From assembly GCF_900112865.1 (NCBI RefSeq), contig NZ_FONH01000002.1, forward strand, positions 104,113-168,112: a stretch of 64,000 nucleotides of DNA. Direction: 5' to 3'. The translations under genes were made by a program, and so were the position numbers. Below the pieces are notes generated by a model that did not search any database, had not been told where the DNA came from, and saw nothing but the letters and a program-made list of their open reading frames with translations. Each line of letters opens with the position of its first letter. The first letter of the stretch is position 1. Source of the DNA: Dyella marensis (GTDB lineage Bacteria; Pseudomonadota; Gammaproteobacteria; Xanthomonadales; Rhodanobacteraceae). This document shows positions 28,196 to 36,690 of this stretch, piece by piece.

Positions 28196-28541
28196 GCAAC
28201 TCTCCTTGTGTGGTGACGCGGGTTGACTCGGGTGATGGCGAACGAGGGGCAGCCGCGGGCGCGCCTTCTTGCGGACAAGCGCGCTCGCGCGGATGCACGA
28301 ACACGTGCCGCGACAGGCATGCGACGAAGCCATGCGCGGACGCGCATGGACGCAAGGCCAGCTACAACCGGCCTACAGCAACAAGTGCGTGGTGCGCTTC
28401 ATGCTTCCCCCAGTCCGTGGAAACCCACGACATTGCGTACGTGGGTCGCAGGAATGTGCGCCCGGCGTCGTGATGGAGGCGTCTATATGCCGACCGGGCG
28501 AATGTGGGATGTATCGCAGTTCCGCGGCATCACGTTCGCGG
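28196..28541. other. 346-bp intergenic stretch
   Basis: No gene seen. It contains the ribosome site and presumably the promoter of the secreted protein. It also holds a 7-bp inverted repeat, ACCCACG (28423-28429) and CGTGGGT (28440-28446), without a T-tract, in the half nearer the GIY-YIG-like gene's end. Confidence 0.35.
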
Positions 28542-29150
28542 TCATCGAGACGCGAAGCGACGCCACGCCAGCACCGCTTCCGGAAACGTCGCCGTCATGT
28601 CGATGCCGACGCTCGCGCAGGCGTCGAGCACATAGATCAGCGACCGCGCGGCCTGGCCCGTCGCCAGTTCCCCGGGCACATTGAATGCCTCGTACTCGAT
28701 GGCTTCCAGCAACTTCAGCGAGAGGTCGTAGAGACGATCCGCCTGCGCTTCGAACATCTGCCTTACCCAATCGCTCAAGGCGTGCAGCGGATAGTCCTCG
28801 CGCGCGGCGGCCTCGCGCAGGCGCGCAGTCACCTCCGGGGTGACGCCACGCAACCATTCGGTATAGCCGGCCGCCTGGTCGGGCACGACCAGCGGCGCCG
28901 GCGAGCGCTCCTCGGCATGCCGCAGCAGAATGTCGCGCTCGATCGCCCGTGCCTGGACGACGCGATCCACTTCCAGCAGCAGGCCGCGCTCCAGGTCGAA
29001 GTAGTCGAAGAAGCGAGGATGCAGCGTGCGCAGGCGCACCAGCGGTTCCCGCGAGAAACCGACCTTGAGCAGATCCTGGTCGCGGCAGGGAAGCATGTAG
29101 ACGAAGCTGCGGCCCTTGCCCAGCGTGCGTGGCAGGATGAATTCGTCCAT
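28542..29150 (-). CDS. GIY-YIG-like domain protein (T5orf172 type)
   Basis: A 202-aa protein. The N-terminal part (FVYMLPCRDQDLLKVGFSRE, then PLVRLRTLHPRF) looks like the GIY-YIG/T5orf172 nuclease fold, with a Y-x-L strand and the lysine-valine-glycine turn. The usual second GIY element is not clear, so nuclease activity is uncertain. The rest is helical. The start is set at the ATG at 29150; an in-frame TTG two codons earlier is possible. It is a lone gene divergent from the next NTF2-like gene. Confidence 0.6.
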   Translation of the reverse strand: MDEFILPRTLGKGRSFVYMLPCRDQDLLKVGFSREPLVRLRTLHPRFFDYFDLERGLLLEVDRVVQARAIERDILLRHAEERSPAPLVVPDQAAGYTEWLRGVTPEVTARLREAAAREDYPLHALSDWVRQMFEAQADRLYDLSLKLLEAIEYEAFNVPGELATGQAARSLIYVLDACASVGIDMTATFPEAVLAWRRFASR

Positions 29151-29233
29151 CGGCAAATCATGCGCCAGTTGACAGGGGATCGCTAAGCGCCATGCATGCT
29201 ATACAGAGCGCCATCCCGTCCATGGAGAAGCCC

Positions 29234-29683
29234 ATGCGTTCCGCCGCTGCCCTGCCCGCCATGCTGTTGCCGGTGCTCCTGCTCGCGGGCGCCCCGGCCC
29301 GGTCTTCCGAACAAGCTGACGTCCGGCAGATTCTGCAGGCCGAGCGCGACATCTGCGCCGCCTACGAACGCGAGGATGCGGATTGGCTCGAAAAGCATCT
29401 CGACCCGGGCTTCACCCTGACCAGCTCCACCGGCAAGGTCACCACGCGTGCGGATGAGGTTGCCGACCTGCGCGGCGGCACGAAGTACGACGTGTTCCGC
29501 AACCACGGCTCGAAGGTGCGCGTGTATGGCGACGCGGCCGTGGTCACCGGCATCACCCGGGTAGAAGGCAAGAGCGACGGCAAGCCGTATGCGCTGGACT
29601 TCCAGTTCACCGACACCTACGTGCGCAAGCCGGACGGCTGGGTGATCGTGGCCAGCCACGCGTCGCGCCTGGCAAGCAGTTAA
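29234..29683 (+). CDS. Exported NTF2-fold (DUF4440-like) protein
   Basis: A 149-aa protein with a signal peptide (MRSAAALPAMLLPVLLLAGA, cleaved about residue 24) and an NTF2-like domain: ILQAERDICAAYEREDADWLEKHL, FTLTSSTGKVTTRA and a C-terminal FTDTYVRKPDGWVIVASHASRL. The ATG at 29234 is chosen because GGAG lies 6 bp before it; an ATG 12 bp earlier lacks one. Ligand and activity are unknown. The next gene is another NTF2-fold protein. Confidence 0.82.
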   Translation: MRSAAALPAMLLPVLLLAGAPARSSEQADVRQILQAERDICAAYEREDADWLEKHLDPGFTLTSSTGKVTTRADEVADLRGGTKYDVFRNHGSKVRVYGDAAVVTGITRVEGKSDGKPYALDFQFTDTYVRKPDGWVIVASHASRLASS

Positions 29684-29783
29684 CGTCCCTGAGCCTCTTT
29701 CGCGACGTGCGATGCACGCCGCCGGCGTTATTCCATCGGCTTCGAGTTCTACACGCCCAGCCGCTACTACGCCGGAGGCCGCC

Positions 29784-30233
29784 ATGTCGCACAACATCAG
29801 CCGCACCGATCTTCCACAGAACACCGCGCAGGACATCGAACGCATCTACCGCGAATGGGACCGCACCTGGTCCGCCGATGACCTCGCCGCAATGATCGAG
29901 CTCTACGCCCCGACCGCCACCCTGGAAAGCCCGCTGGTGCCGCACCTGCTGCAAGGCAACCAGGGCGTGCTCAAGAACCGCGAGGAGATCCGCCGGCTGC
30001 TCGAGCAGGCAGCCCCGCGCAAGCCGGGCACACGGCATTTCTACCGGCGCGGCTATTACACCGACGGGACCACGCTGATCTGGGAATATCCGCGCGCCAC
30101 GCCCGATGGCGAGCAGATGGATTTCGTCGAAGTGATGGATATCGCGAACGGACAGATCCAGGCGCATCGGGTCTATTGGGGATGGCGCGGGGTCGAGGTG
30201 ATCAAGGTGGATGCCTACTACAAGGACAGGTGA
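29784..30233 (+). CDS. Cytoplasmic NTF2-fold (SnoaL-like) protein
   Basis: A 149-aa protein without a signal peptide, starting at 29784 behind a CGGAGG ribosome site. The family pattern is clear: [35 protein letters not shown], and a C-terminal [18 protein letters not shown]. SnoaL-like proteins act as small cyclases, isomerases or hydroxylase partners. The cupin gene follows after 59 bp, so the two are probably co-transcribed. Confidence 0.82.
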   Translation: MSHNISRTDLPQNTAQDIERIYREWDRTWSADDLAAMIELYAPTATLESPLVPHLLQGNQGVLKNREEIRRLLEQAAPRKPGTRHFYRRGYYTDGTTLIWEYPRATPDGEQMDFVEVMDIANGQIQAHRVYWGWRGVEVIKVDAYYKDR

Positions 30234-30292
30234 GTGCGCGGAGACCGGCGCAACCTCACCTCACGCTCTCATGCCCTTTCACGGAAACCCGC

Positions 30293-30700
30293 ATGGAAAT
30301 CATCAGGAACGGCTCCCAGCCCTCACAGAAGGGACCCGAGGCGCACTTCAGCGGCAACGTCCGCATCGACAACATGTTCCAGCGCACCGGTACCGCCCGC
30401 GTGGCCGGCGCCACTGTTACCTTCGAACCCGGTGCGCGCACCGCGTGGCATACGCATCCGCTGGGCCAGACCCTGATCGTGATTTCAGGCAAGGGCTGGA
30501 CCAGGTGCGAGGACGGCCCGATCGTGGAAATCAACGCGGGCGACATCGTCTGGTGCCCGCCGGGCCACAGGCACTGGCACGGCGCCACGCCGACCACGGC
30601 GATGACGCATATCGCCATCCAGGAGGCGCTGGACGGCAAGGTCATCGACTGGCTGGAGAAGGTAACGGACGAGGAATACTTCGCCGGCCCGCCGGCCTGA
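30293..30700 (+). CDS. Single-domain cupin protein (hydroxynitrile-lyase-like)
   Basis: A 135-aa cupin. Metal ligands are visible as His53, His55 and Gln59 ([13 protein letters not shown]) and His94 in PPGHRHWHG. Sequence and length resemble the manganese-dependent bacterial cupins annotated as hydroxynitrile lyases or carboxymuconolactone-decarboxylase-associated cupins. The reaction here is not established. It starts at 30293 (MEIIRNGS) and forms a likely pair with the SnoaL-like gene upstream. Confidence 0.85.
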   Translation: MEIIRNGSQPSQKGPEAHFSGNVRIDNMFQRTGTARVAGATVTFEPGARTAWHTHPLGQTLIVISGKGWTRCEDGPIVEINAGDIVWCPPGHRHWHGATPTTAMTHIAIQEALDGKVIDWLEKVTDEEYFAGPPA

Positions 30701-30760
30701 GGTGACACGATGGCTTTGCGGAACGATGAGTGGCGACAAGCAAGCCGGGGCGACTCTCGG

Positions 30761-30790
30761 CCGTCATTCCGGCCTGCGCCGGAATGACGG
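30761..30790. repeat. REP-like palindrome (GTCATTCCGGC family)
   Basis: CCGTCATTCCGGC (30761-30773), loop CTGC, and GCCGGAATGACGG (30778-30790) form a perfect 13-bp stem between the cupin and exporter genes. The same core recurs twice near 63580 and 63690. It may stabilise or end the upstream mRNA. Confidence 0.75.
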
Positions 30791-30864
30791 CGTTGGTGGC
30801 TCGCCGCTTGACTTGCCGGGCGCATCAGGGATTCATGCGCAGCAGCTACCCGCTGGAGCCCGCC

Positions 30865-31491
30865 ATGTTCGACCTCCCCACCCTCGGCACTTTCGTCGCC
30901 GTCGTGCTCGGCCTCTTCCTCATTCCCGGTCCGGCGGTCCTGCTGGTAGTGAGCCGCACCGTCCAGGGCGGACGGAAAACCGGCGTGCTCACCGGGCTGG
31001 GCATCGCGGCGGGCGACTTCGGCCACACCTTGTTCGCGGCCGTGGGCATGTCCGCCGTGCTGATGACTTCGGCGCTGGCCTTCAACGCGGTGAAGTACGT
31101 CGGCGCCGCCTACCTTATCTATCTGGGCATCCGCGCCATCCTGGAAAAACCGAGCCACCCTTCCCTGCCCGCCATGGCGCCGATCACGCCCGCCAAGGCT
31201 TTTTTCCAGGCCATTCCGGCCGAGCTGCTCAATCCGAAGACCGCCTTGTTCTTTATGGCCTTCATGCCGCAGTTCGTGCACCCGGAACGCGGCTCGACCT
31301 TCGCCCAGTTCGCCGTGCTCGGCCTGATCTTCGTCGCGCTCAGCTCGCTCTATACGACGTTGCTGGCCTTGTCGATCAAGCCGCTGGGACGGCTGGTCGG
31401 GCGCTTGTCCTGGCTGTCGCGCTGGCAGGGCAAGATCGTCGGCGCCATCTTCATTTCGCTTGGACTGAAGGTCGCGACGCAGCAGCGCTGA
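30865..31491 (+). CDS. LysE/RhtB-family amino-acid exporter
   Basis: A 208-aa inner-membrane exporter with about six hydrophobic helices. The family segment near the N-terminus reads FLIPGPAVLLVVSRTVQGGRK-like (about residues 18-38), and ELLNPKTALFFMAFMPQF appears mid-protein. The ATG at 30865 follows GGAG. RhtB-type proteins export homoserine, threonine or other amino acids; the substrate here is unknown. Its 3' end overlaps the convergent outer-membrane efflux gene by 41 bp. Confidence 0.9.
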   Translation: MFDLPTLGTFVAVVLGLFLIPGPAVLLVVSRTVQGGRKTGVLTGLGIAAGDFGHTLFAAVGMSAVLMTSALAFNAVKYVGAAYLIYLGIRAILEKPSHPSLPAMAPITPAKAFFQAIPAELLNPKTALFFMAFMPQFVHPERGSTFAQFAVLGLIFVALSSLYTTLLALSIKPLGRLVGRLSWLSRWQGKIVGAIFISLGLKVATQQR

Positions 31492-32935
31492 GGCCTGTGC
31501 CCGGCTCCTTCGCCGCATCCCAGCCGCCGCCCAGCGCACGGAACACCGACACCGCCGCGCGCGCCTCGTCCGCATGGATGCGCGCGAGGTCGTCGCGGGC
31601 TTGCAGCAGCTGGCGATCCTCGTCCAGCACTTCGATCAGGCTGACCGCGCCGCCGGTGTACGCATCCTTCGCGGCATCGCGGGCGCGCAGGTGCGCATCG
31701 ACTTCCCGGTCCAGCACGCCGTGCCGGGCTTCCAGTTGCACCAGGTTGACGATGGCGTCCTCGACGTCCTCGGTGGCGCGCAGCATCGAGCCGCGATAAA
31801 GCGCCATCGCTTCCGCGTTCGCGCCCTTGGCAGCGCTCACTTCCGCATCTACGCGGCCGAAATCGAACAAGCGCCAGTGCAGTCCAAGCGCACCGCTGGA
31901 CTGCATCGCCGCGCCGGTAAACAACTTGCCGGGGGCGAGCGAACTGACGCCGAGCAGCGCCGACAGCGAGAACGAAGGATAGTACTGCGCGACCGCCGCG
32001 CCGATCCGCGCGTTGCTCGCCGCCAGATGGCGTTCCGCCGCGATCACGTCGGGACGGCGGCGCAGCAGCGCAGCGGGACCCTCCGCGGTATCGATGGAAG
32101 GAAGCGCGAAGGGCGTGCCCAGCGGACGAATCTCCTCGGCATAAGTCCCCGGCGCCGCGCCCATCAGCACATCCAGCCGGTTGAGCTGCGTTTCCAACTC
32201 GATCGTCAGCGGCGGCACCGTAGCCTGCGCCTGCAGCAGCAAGGCCTCCGCCTGCGCGGTTTCGCGTGCCGTCCCCAGGCCATGCTGCTGGCGCAGCTTC
32301 ACCAGATCGAGCAGACCCTGCTCGTTGCGGATCTGGTCCTGGGCAATGGCGATCCGCGCCTGTGCACCACGCACGCGGAAGTAGGCATCCGCCGCCTCGG
32401 CCGCCAACGAGACACGCACGCCGGCGTGGCTCGCTTCGGCCGCCTGGTACTCGGCGTCGGCCGCCTCGGCCTCGCGGCGCAGGCCGCCGGCAAGATCCAG
32501 CTCCCAGCTCGCGCCGGCGCCGACCTCTTCCAGCGTGTGATTGCGCTGGTAACCCGGCAGCGCACTCGCCACCCTGCCCAGCGGGCTGAGTTCGGACTGC
32601 CGCACGCGTGCGGCGCTGCCGTCGAGCGAAGCTTGCGGCAGCCGGTCCGCCTGGGCATGCCGCGCGGCGGCGCGCGCCTGTTCCACCCGCGCTGCCGAGG
32701 CGGCCAGGTCGAGGTTCTGCGCCATCGCGCGCTCGATGATGCGCACGAGTTCCGGATCGCCGAAACCGGTCCACCAGGTATCGAGCACTGGCGGTGCGGC
32801 TTCGGCAGGCGACCTCAGGTCGCCGGTCTCGTGGAACGCACCGGCGCCCGGCAGCGAAGGCTTGACGTAGTCGGGGCCAACGGTGCAACCGGCCAGGCCA
32901 AGCAGCAGCAAGGTGGAAAGAAGTTTAGTGCGCAT
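31451..32935 (-). CDS. NodT-family outer-membrane efflux lipoprotein
   Basis: A 494-aa outer-membrane channel of a tripartite pump. It has a lipoprotein signal with lipobox LAGC (Cys17), followed by two OEP repeats rich in heptads (ASAARVEQARAAARHAQADRL and later RHLAASNARIGAAVAQYYPSFSLSALLG). It is the third gene of a pump operon with the EmrA-like adaptor and EmrB-like transporter. Its start lies 11 bp inside the transporter gene's end. Confidence 0.93.
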   Translation of the reverse strand: MRTKLLSTLLLLGLAGCTVGPDYVKPSLPGAGAFHETGDLRSPAEAAPPVLDTWWTGFGDPELVRIIERAMAQNLDLAASAARVEQARAAARHAQADRLPQASLDGSAARVRQSELSPLGRVASALPGYQRNHTLEEVGAGASWELDLAGGLRREAEAADAEYQAAEASHAGVRVSLAAEAADAYFRVRGAQARIAIAQDQIRNEQGLLDLVKLRQQHGLGTARETAQAEALLLQAQATVPPLTIELETQLNRLDVLMGAAPGTYAEEIRPLGTPFALPSIDTAEGPAALLRRRPDVIAAERHLAASNARIGAAVAQYYPSFSLSALLGVSSLAPGKLFTGAAMQSSGALGLHWRLFDFGRVDAEVSAAKGANAEAMALYRGSMLRATEDVEDAIVNLVQLEARHGVLDREVDAHLRARDAAKDAYTGGAVSLIEVLDEDRQLLQARDDLARIHADEARAAVSVFRALGGGWDAAKEPGTGLSAAASRPSVQAK

Positions 32936-34463
32936 CGGCGGAAGGTCCGGTGGGAGGCTGCACTTTGCGCATCAACGGGACCATCACCGTGGCCACGGCA
33001 AAGCACAGCATGATGCAGAAGAAGGCGTCGGCGTAAGTCAGCGTCTGCGCCTCGCGGAAAGTCAGTTGCCACAATTGCCTGAGCGCGGCGCTGGAAGCTT
33101 CGGTGGCGCCCGACAGGTCGCTCCAGTGGCTGTTCATCGCCTCGTTGGCCGGCGTCAGGTGCTCGGCGAGACGATAGAAATGCAGGTTGGCGCGATCGTT
33201 GAGGATGGTGGCGCAGGCGGCGATGCCCATCGCGCCGCCGAGGTTGCGCATCAGGTTGAACAGGCCCGAGGCGAACCTCAGGCGCGCCGGCGCCAGGCCG
33301 CCCAGGGTGAGCGTCACCGTCGGCGGCACCGCCATCTGCTGCCCGATGCCGCGCAAGGCCTGCGGCAGCAGCAGTTCGGTGCTGCTCCAGTCGTGCGTGA
33401 TCGGCATGAACTCGATCATCGAGGCGGTGAACAGAGCCAGCCCGAGCATCAGCAGCCAACGCAGATCCACGCGATTGGCAAGGAAGGCATACACCGGGAT
33501 GCTGAGGATCTGGAACACGCCGGTGGAGAACACCGCCTTGCCGATCTGGAACGCGCTGTAGCCCTCCACCCGCCCGAGGAACAGCGGCGTGAGATAGATG
33601 GTGGCGAACAGGCCGATGCCGGTGACAAAGGAGAAGAAACAACCCAGCGCGAAGTTGCGGTCCTTCAGCGCGCGCAGGTCGACCACCGGATGCTCCGCCG
33701 TCAGCCCCCGCCACACGAACAGCACGCCGGCAACCAGGCTCACCCACGCGGTGGTGCGGATGGTCGAATCTTCCAGCCAGTTCCAGCGCGGCCCCTCTTC
33801 CAGCGTGTATTCGAGGCACCCGAGGAACACGGCGATCAGCGCGATGCCGGCCCAGTCGCCCGACTTCAGCAGCGACAGATCCGGCTCGTCGATCTTGACC
33901 AGCAAGGGCACCGCGATCGCCACGAACACACCCGGCACCAGGTTGATGAAGAACAGCCAGTGCCAGGAATAGTGGTCGGTGATCCAGCCGCCCAGGGTCG
34001 GCCCCAGCGTCGGCGCCAGCGAGGCGATCGCGCCGATGGTGGCCGCGGCGATCACGCGCTGCTTGCCTTCGAAGAACACGAAGGCCGTGGTGAACACGGT
34101 GGGGATCATCGAGCCGCCAAGGAAACCCTGCGCGGCACGGAACACGATCATGCTCTGGATATCCCAGGCCGCCCCGCACAGCAGGCTGGTGATGGTGAAC
34201 CCGGCCGCCGAAGCGGCGAACAGCCAGCGCGTGGAGAACACGCGCGACAGCCAGCCAGATAGCGGGATCACCACGATCTCGGCGATCAGGTACGCGGTCT
34301 GGATCCACGCCACGTCGTCCGCGCCCGCCGACAGCCCGCCGCCGATGTCGCGCAATGAGGCCGACACGATCTGGATGTCGAGCAGCGCGATGAACATGCC
34401 CAGGCACATGCTGGCGAAGGCGAACACCTTCTGCCCGGGGCTGAGGTGGGCGACCGGACTCAT
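32925..34463 (-). CDS. DHA2-family MFS drug transporter (EmrB-like)
   Basis: A 512-aa inner-membrane proton-driven exporter with 14 predicted helices. EmrB/QacA features include FIALLDIQIVSASLRDI in helix 1, FRAAQGFLGGSMIPTVFT (motif near helix 5) and APTLGPTLGGWITDHYSWHWLFFIN. The start is at 34463 and overlaps the adaptor stop (ATGA). With the adaptor and NodT protein it would pump drugs, fatty acids or toxic aromatics across both membranes. Confidence 0.93.
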   Translation of the reverse strand: MSPVAHLSPGQKVFAFASMCLGMFIALLDIQIVSASLRDIGGGLSAGADDVAWIQTAYLIAEIVVIPLSGWLSRVFSTRWLFAASAAGFTITSLLCGAAWDIQSMIVFRAAQGFLGGSMIPTVFTTAFVFFEGKQRVIAAATIGAIASLAPTLGPTLGGWITDHYSWHWLFFINLVPGVFVAIAVPLLVKIDEPDLSLLKSGDWAGIALIAVFLGCLEYTLEEGPRWNWLEDSTIRTTAWVSLVAGVLFVWRGLTAEHPVVDLRALKDRNFALGCFFSFVTGIGLFATIYLTPLFLGRVEGYSAFQIGKAVFSTGVFQILSIPVYAFLANRVDLRWLLMLGLALFTASMIEFMPITHDWSSTELLLPQALRGIGQQMAVPPTVTLTLGGLAPARLRFASGLFNLMRNLGGAMGIAACATILNDRANLHFYRLAEHLTPANEAMNSHWSDLSGATEASSAALRQLWQLTFREAQTLTYADAFFCIMLCFAVATVMVPLMRKVQPPTGPSADAH

Positions 34464-35521
34464 GGCGCTTTGGTATCGATGCGGGCGGTGACCGACAGGC
34501 CGGGCCGCAGCACGCCGAGGTCGCCATCCGCGCCATTGAACTGGACACGCACCGGCACGCGCTGCACGACCTTGGTGAAGTTGCCGGTGGCGTTCTCCGG
34601 CGGCAGCACGCTGAACTGCGCGCCCGTGGCGGGCGCCAGGCTGGCGACGTGGCCCTGGAATACGCGGCCTGGCATCACGTCGGCGCGCACTTCCACCGCC
34701 TGGCCGACACGCATGCGCTTGAGCTGGTCCTCCTTGAAGTTGGCATCCACCCACAGGCCGTGTGCCGGTACCACCGCCAATAGTTGGTTGCCCACCGCGG
34801 CGTAGGTGCCCACTCGCGCACGGCGGTTGCCGACCACGCCGTCCACCGGCGCGCGCAACTCGGTGTAGGCCACGTTGAGCCGCGCCAGCTCCGCTTCGGC
34901 ACGGGCCTGCAGCAGCGCCGCTTCGACCTGGCGCTTCTGCGTGCCGATCACTTCCAATTGCCGTTGCGCCGCCTGCACGGCTGCGCTGGCGCGCTGGGTG
35001 GCGGCCGCGGCGGTGGCGAAGCTGGCTTCGGCGCGTTGCGCGCTCTCCACCGACACGGCGGCGCGGTCGGCCAGTTCCCGATAACGCGCGTCGTCCAGCC
35101 TGGAGCGCTTGGCCTCGGCATTGGCGGCGGCCAGCGCCGCCTGCGCCTGGGCGATCACGCTTTCCTGCAGGTGTGCCTGCGCATCGAGGTTGCCGAGCGC
35201 CGCCTGCTGCGCCGCCACGGCGGCCTCGGCCTTGGCGGCGACAGCGCGGTAGTCGCGGTCGTCCAGCTTCACCAGCAGGTCGCCCTTGTGCACGAACTGG
35301 TTGTCGCTCACCGCCACCGCCTGCACATAGCCCGGCACCTTGGCGCCCAGCACCGTGGTGTCGCCGCCGACATAGGCGTCGTCGGTGTCCTCGACAAAGC
35401 GGCCGGCGGACCACCAGTGGATGCCGTAGAACGCCACGCCGGCCAGCGCGACGGCCGCGGCCAGGGGTTTGAGGATGTTCAGGCGCGGACGGACGGCGAC
35501 CTGCTCGGGAATGGCGGACAT
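34460..35521 (-). CDS. HlyD-family periplasmic adaptor (EmrA-like)
   Basis: A 353-aa membrane-fusion protein. It has a single N-terminal membrane helix (about residues 17-36), the lipoyl half FVEDTDDAYVGGDTTVLGAKV, a long alanine-rich coiled-coil hairpin (about residues 95-215), the second half YTELRAPVDGVVGNRR, and a barrel domain with ENATGNFTKVVQRVPVRV. These are typical of EmrA partners of DHA2 transporters. First gene of the pump operon, divergent from the GlxA-type regulator. Confidence 0.93.
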   Translation of the reverse strand: MSAIPEQVAVRPRLNILKPLAAAVALAGVAFYGIHWWSAGRFVEDTDDAYVGGDTTVLGAKVPGYVQAVAVSDNQFVHKGDLLVKLDDRDYRAVAAKAEAAVAAQQAALGNLDAQAHLQESVIAQAQAALAAANAEAKRSRLDDARYRELADRAAVSVESAQRAEASFATAAAATQRASAAVQAAQRQLEVIGTQKRQVEAALLQARAEAELARLNVAYTELRAPVDGVVGNRRARVGTYAAVGNQLLAVVPAHGLWVDANFKEDQLKRMRVGQAVEVRADVMPGRVFQGHVASLAPATGAQFSVLPPENATGNFTKVVQRVPVRVQFNGADGDLGVLRPGLSVTARIDTKAP

Positions 35522-35569
35522 CGCAGCGAATCTCCACAGGGCCGGCGGGTATGCGGCCAGTGGCGCTAG

Positions 35570-35598
35570 TTGTAAGTCCAAGTGCTTTCGGCTTAAAT
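35570..35598 (+). promoter_or_regulatory. Candidate sigma-70 promoter for the GlxA-type regulator
   Basis: TTGTAA (35570-35575) and TTAAAT (35593-35598) are separated by 17 bp in the 116-bp divergent gap between the efflux operon and the regulator. It reads toward the regulator. No clear operator repeat is visible. Confidence 0.45.
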
Positions 35599-35637
35599 GT
35601 CGCTGATGCCACCTTTTATGCCATGCGGAGGCTCGCC

Positions 35638-36597
35638 ATGCAGCGCATCGGTTTCGTGCTTTTCCCCGGCTTCCAGATCATGACCCTGGCTGCCGCCTCG
35701 GTCTTCGAATTCGCCAACCTGGCCTTGCAGCAGACCAACTACGAGATCCACCTGCTCTCCGAGCACGGCGGCCCGGTCCGCAACACGCTCGGCATGGACG
35801 TGCCGACCGAAGCCATCGACGCGCATGCATTCGACACGCTGCTGATCGGTGGCGGCGTGGGCGTGCCGGTGGCGCCGCCGTCGCTGATCGACGCGATCCG
35901 CAAGACGCCGCAGACCACCCGCCGCGTCGCCGCGATCTGCACTGGCGCCTTCCTGTTGGCAGAGGCCGGCCTGCTCGACGGCCGCCGCGCCACTACGCAC
36001 TGGGCGCTCGCACGGCAACTGACGCTCCGCTACCCCAAGGTGAACGTGGAGGAAGACCGCATCTTCATCATCGACGGCGATATCTGGACTTCCGCCGGCA
36101 TGACCGCCGGCATCGATCTCGCGCTGGCGATGGTGGAGAAGGATCTCGGCCTCGAGATAGCGCGCAAGGTCGCGCAAAAACTGGTGGTCTACCACCGCCG
36201 CGCCGGCGGCCAGTCGCAGTTCTCCGCGCTACTGGAACTGGAGCCGAAGTCCGACCGCATCCAGAACGCACTCACCTATGCCAAGAGCCATCTCAACGCC
36301 ACGCTCTCGGTGGAGGAATTGGCCGCCGCTGCGAACTTGAGTCCGCGTCAATTCAGCCGTGCGTTCACGGCGGAAACTGGCGAATCGCCGGCCAAGGCGG
36401 TGGAGCATCTGCGCGTCGAAGCGGCGCGCCTGATGATGGAACAGACGCGCCATCCCATCGAAGTGATCGCACGCGAAGTGGGCTTCGCCGATCGCGAGCG
36501 GATGCGCCGCGCCTTCCTGCGCGCGTTCGGGCAATCGCCGCAGGCGATGCGGCGGCATGTCGCCGCAGACGCCGACGCGCTGGCAGCCATCGCCTGA
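35638..36597 (+). CDS. GlxA-type AraC-family regulator with DJ-1/PfpI domain
   Basis: A 319-aa regulator. Residues 1-185 form a DJ-1/PfpI-like domain (IGFVLFPGFQIMTLAAASVF; AAICTGAFLLAEAGLLDGRRATTHW with the nucleophile-elbow cysteine). The C-terminal ~100 residues are an AraC double helix-turn-helix (LSVEELAAAANLSPRQFSRAF; IEVIAREVGFADRERMRRAF). The ATG at 35638 is chosen for its GGAGG site. It is divergent from the efflux operon and probably controls it. Confidence 0.9.
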   Translation: MQRIGFVLFPGFQIMTLAAASVFEFANLALQQTNYEIHLLSEHGGPVRNTLGMDVPTEAIDAHAFDTLLIGGGVGVPVAPPSLIDAIRKTPQTTRRVAAICTGAFLLAEAGLLDGRRATTHWALARQLTLRYPKVNVEEDRIFIIDGDIWTSAGMTAGIDLALAMVEKDLGLEIARKVAQKLVVYHRRAGGQSQFSALLELEPKSDRIQNALTYAKSHLNATLSVEELAAAANLSPRQFSRAFTAETGESPAKAVEHLRVEAARLMMEQTRHPIEVIAREVGFADRERMRRAFLRAFGQSPQAMRRHVAADADALAAIA

Positions 36598-36603
36598 GAT
36601 ACA

Positions 36604-36678
36604 CGTAGGTTGGGGTGAGCGCAGCGAACCCCAACATGGCGGCAATGTCGGGGTTCGCTGCGCTCACCCCAACCTACG
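36604..36678. repeat. Long palindromic repeat between convergent genes
   Basis: The left arm begins CGTAGGTTGGGGTGAGCGCA at 36604 and the right arm ends TGCGCTCACCCCAACCTACG at 36678. The stem has about 30 pairs with a single mismatch region around the GGCGGCA loop. It lies exactly between the 3' ends of the GlxA-type gene (plus) and the eCIS operon (minus), so it can act as a bidirectional transcript end. It belongs to a palindrome type that recurs between bacterial genes. Confidence 0.8.
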
Positions 36679-36690
36679 GCGGTCCGCCCG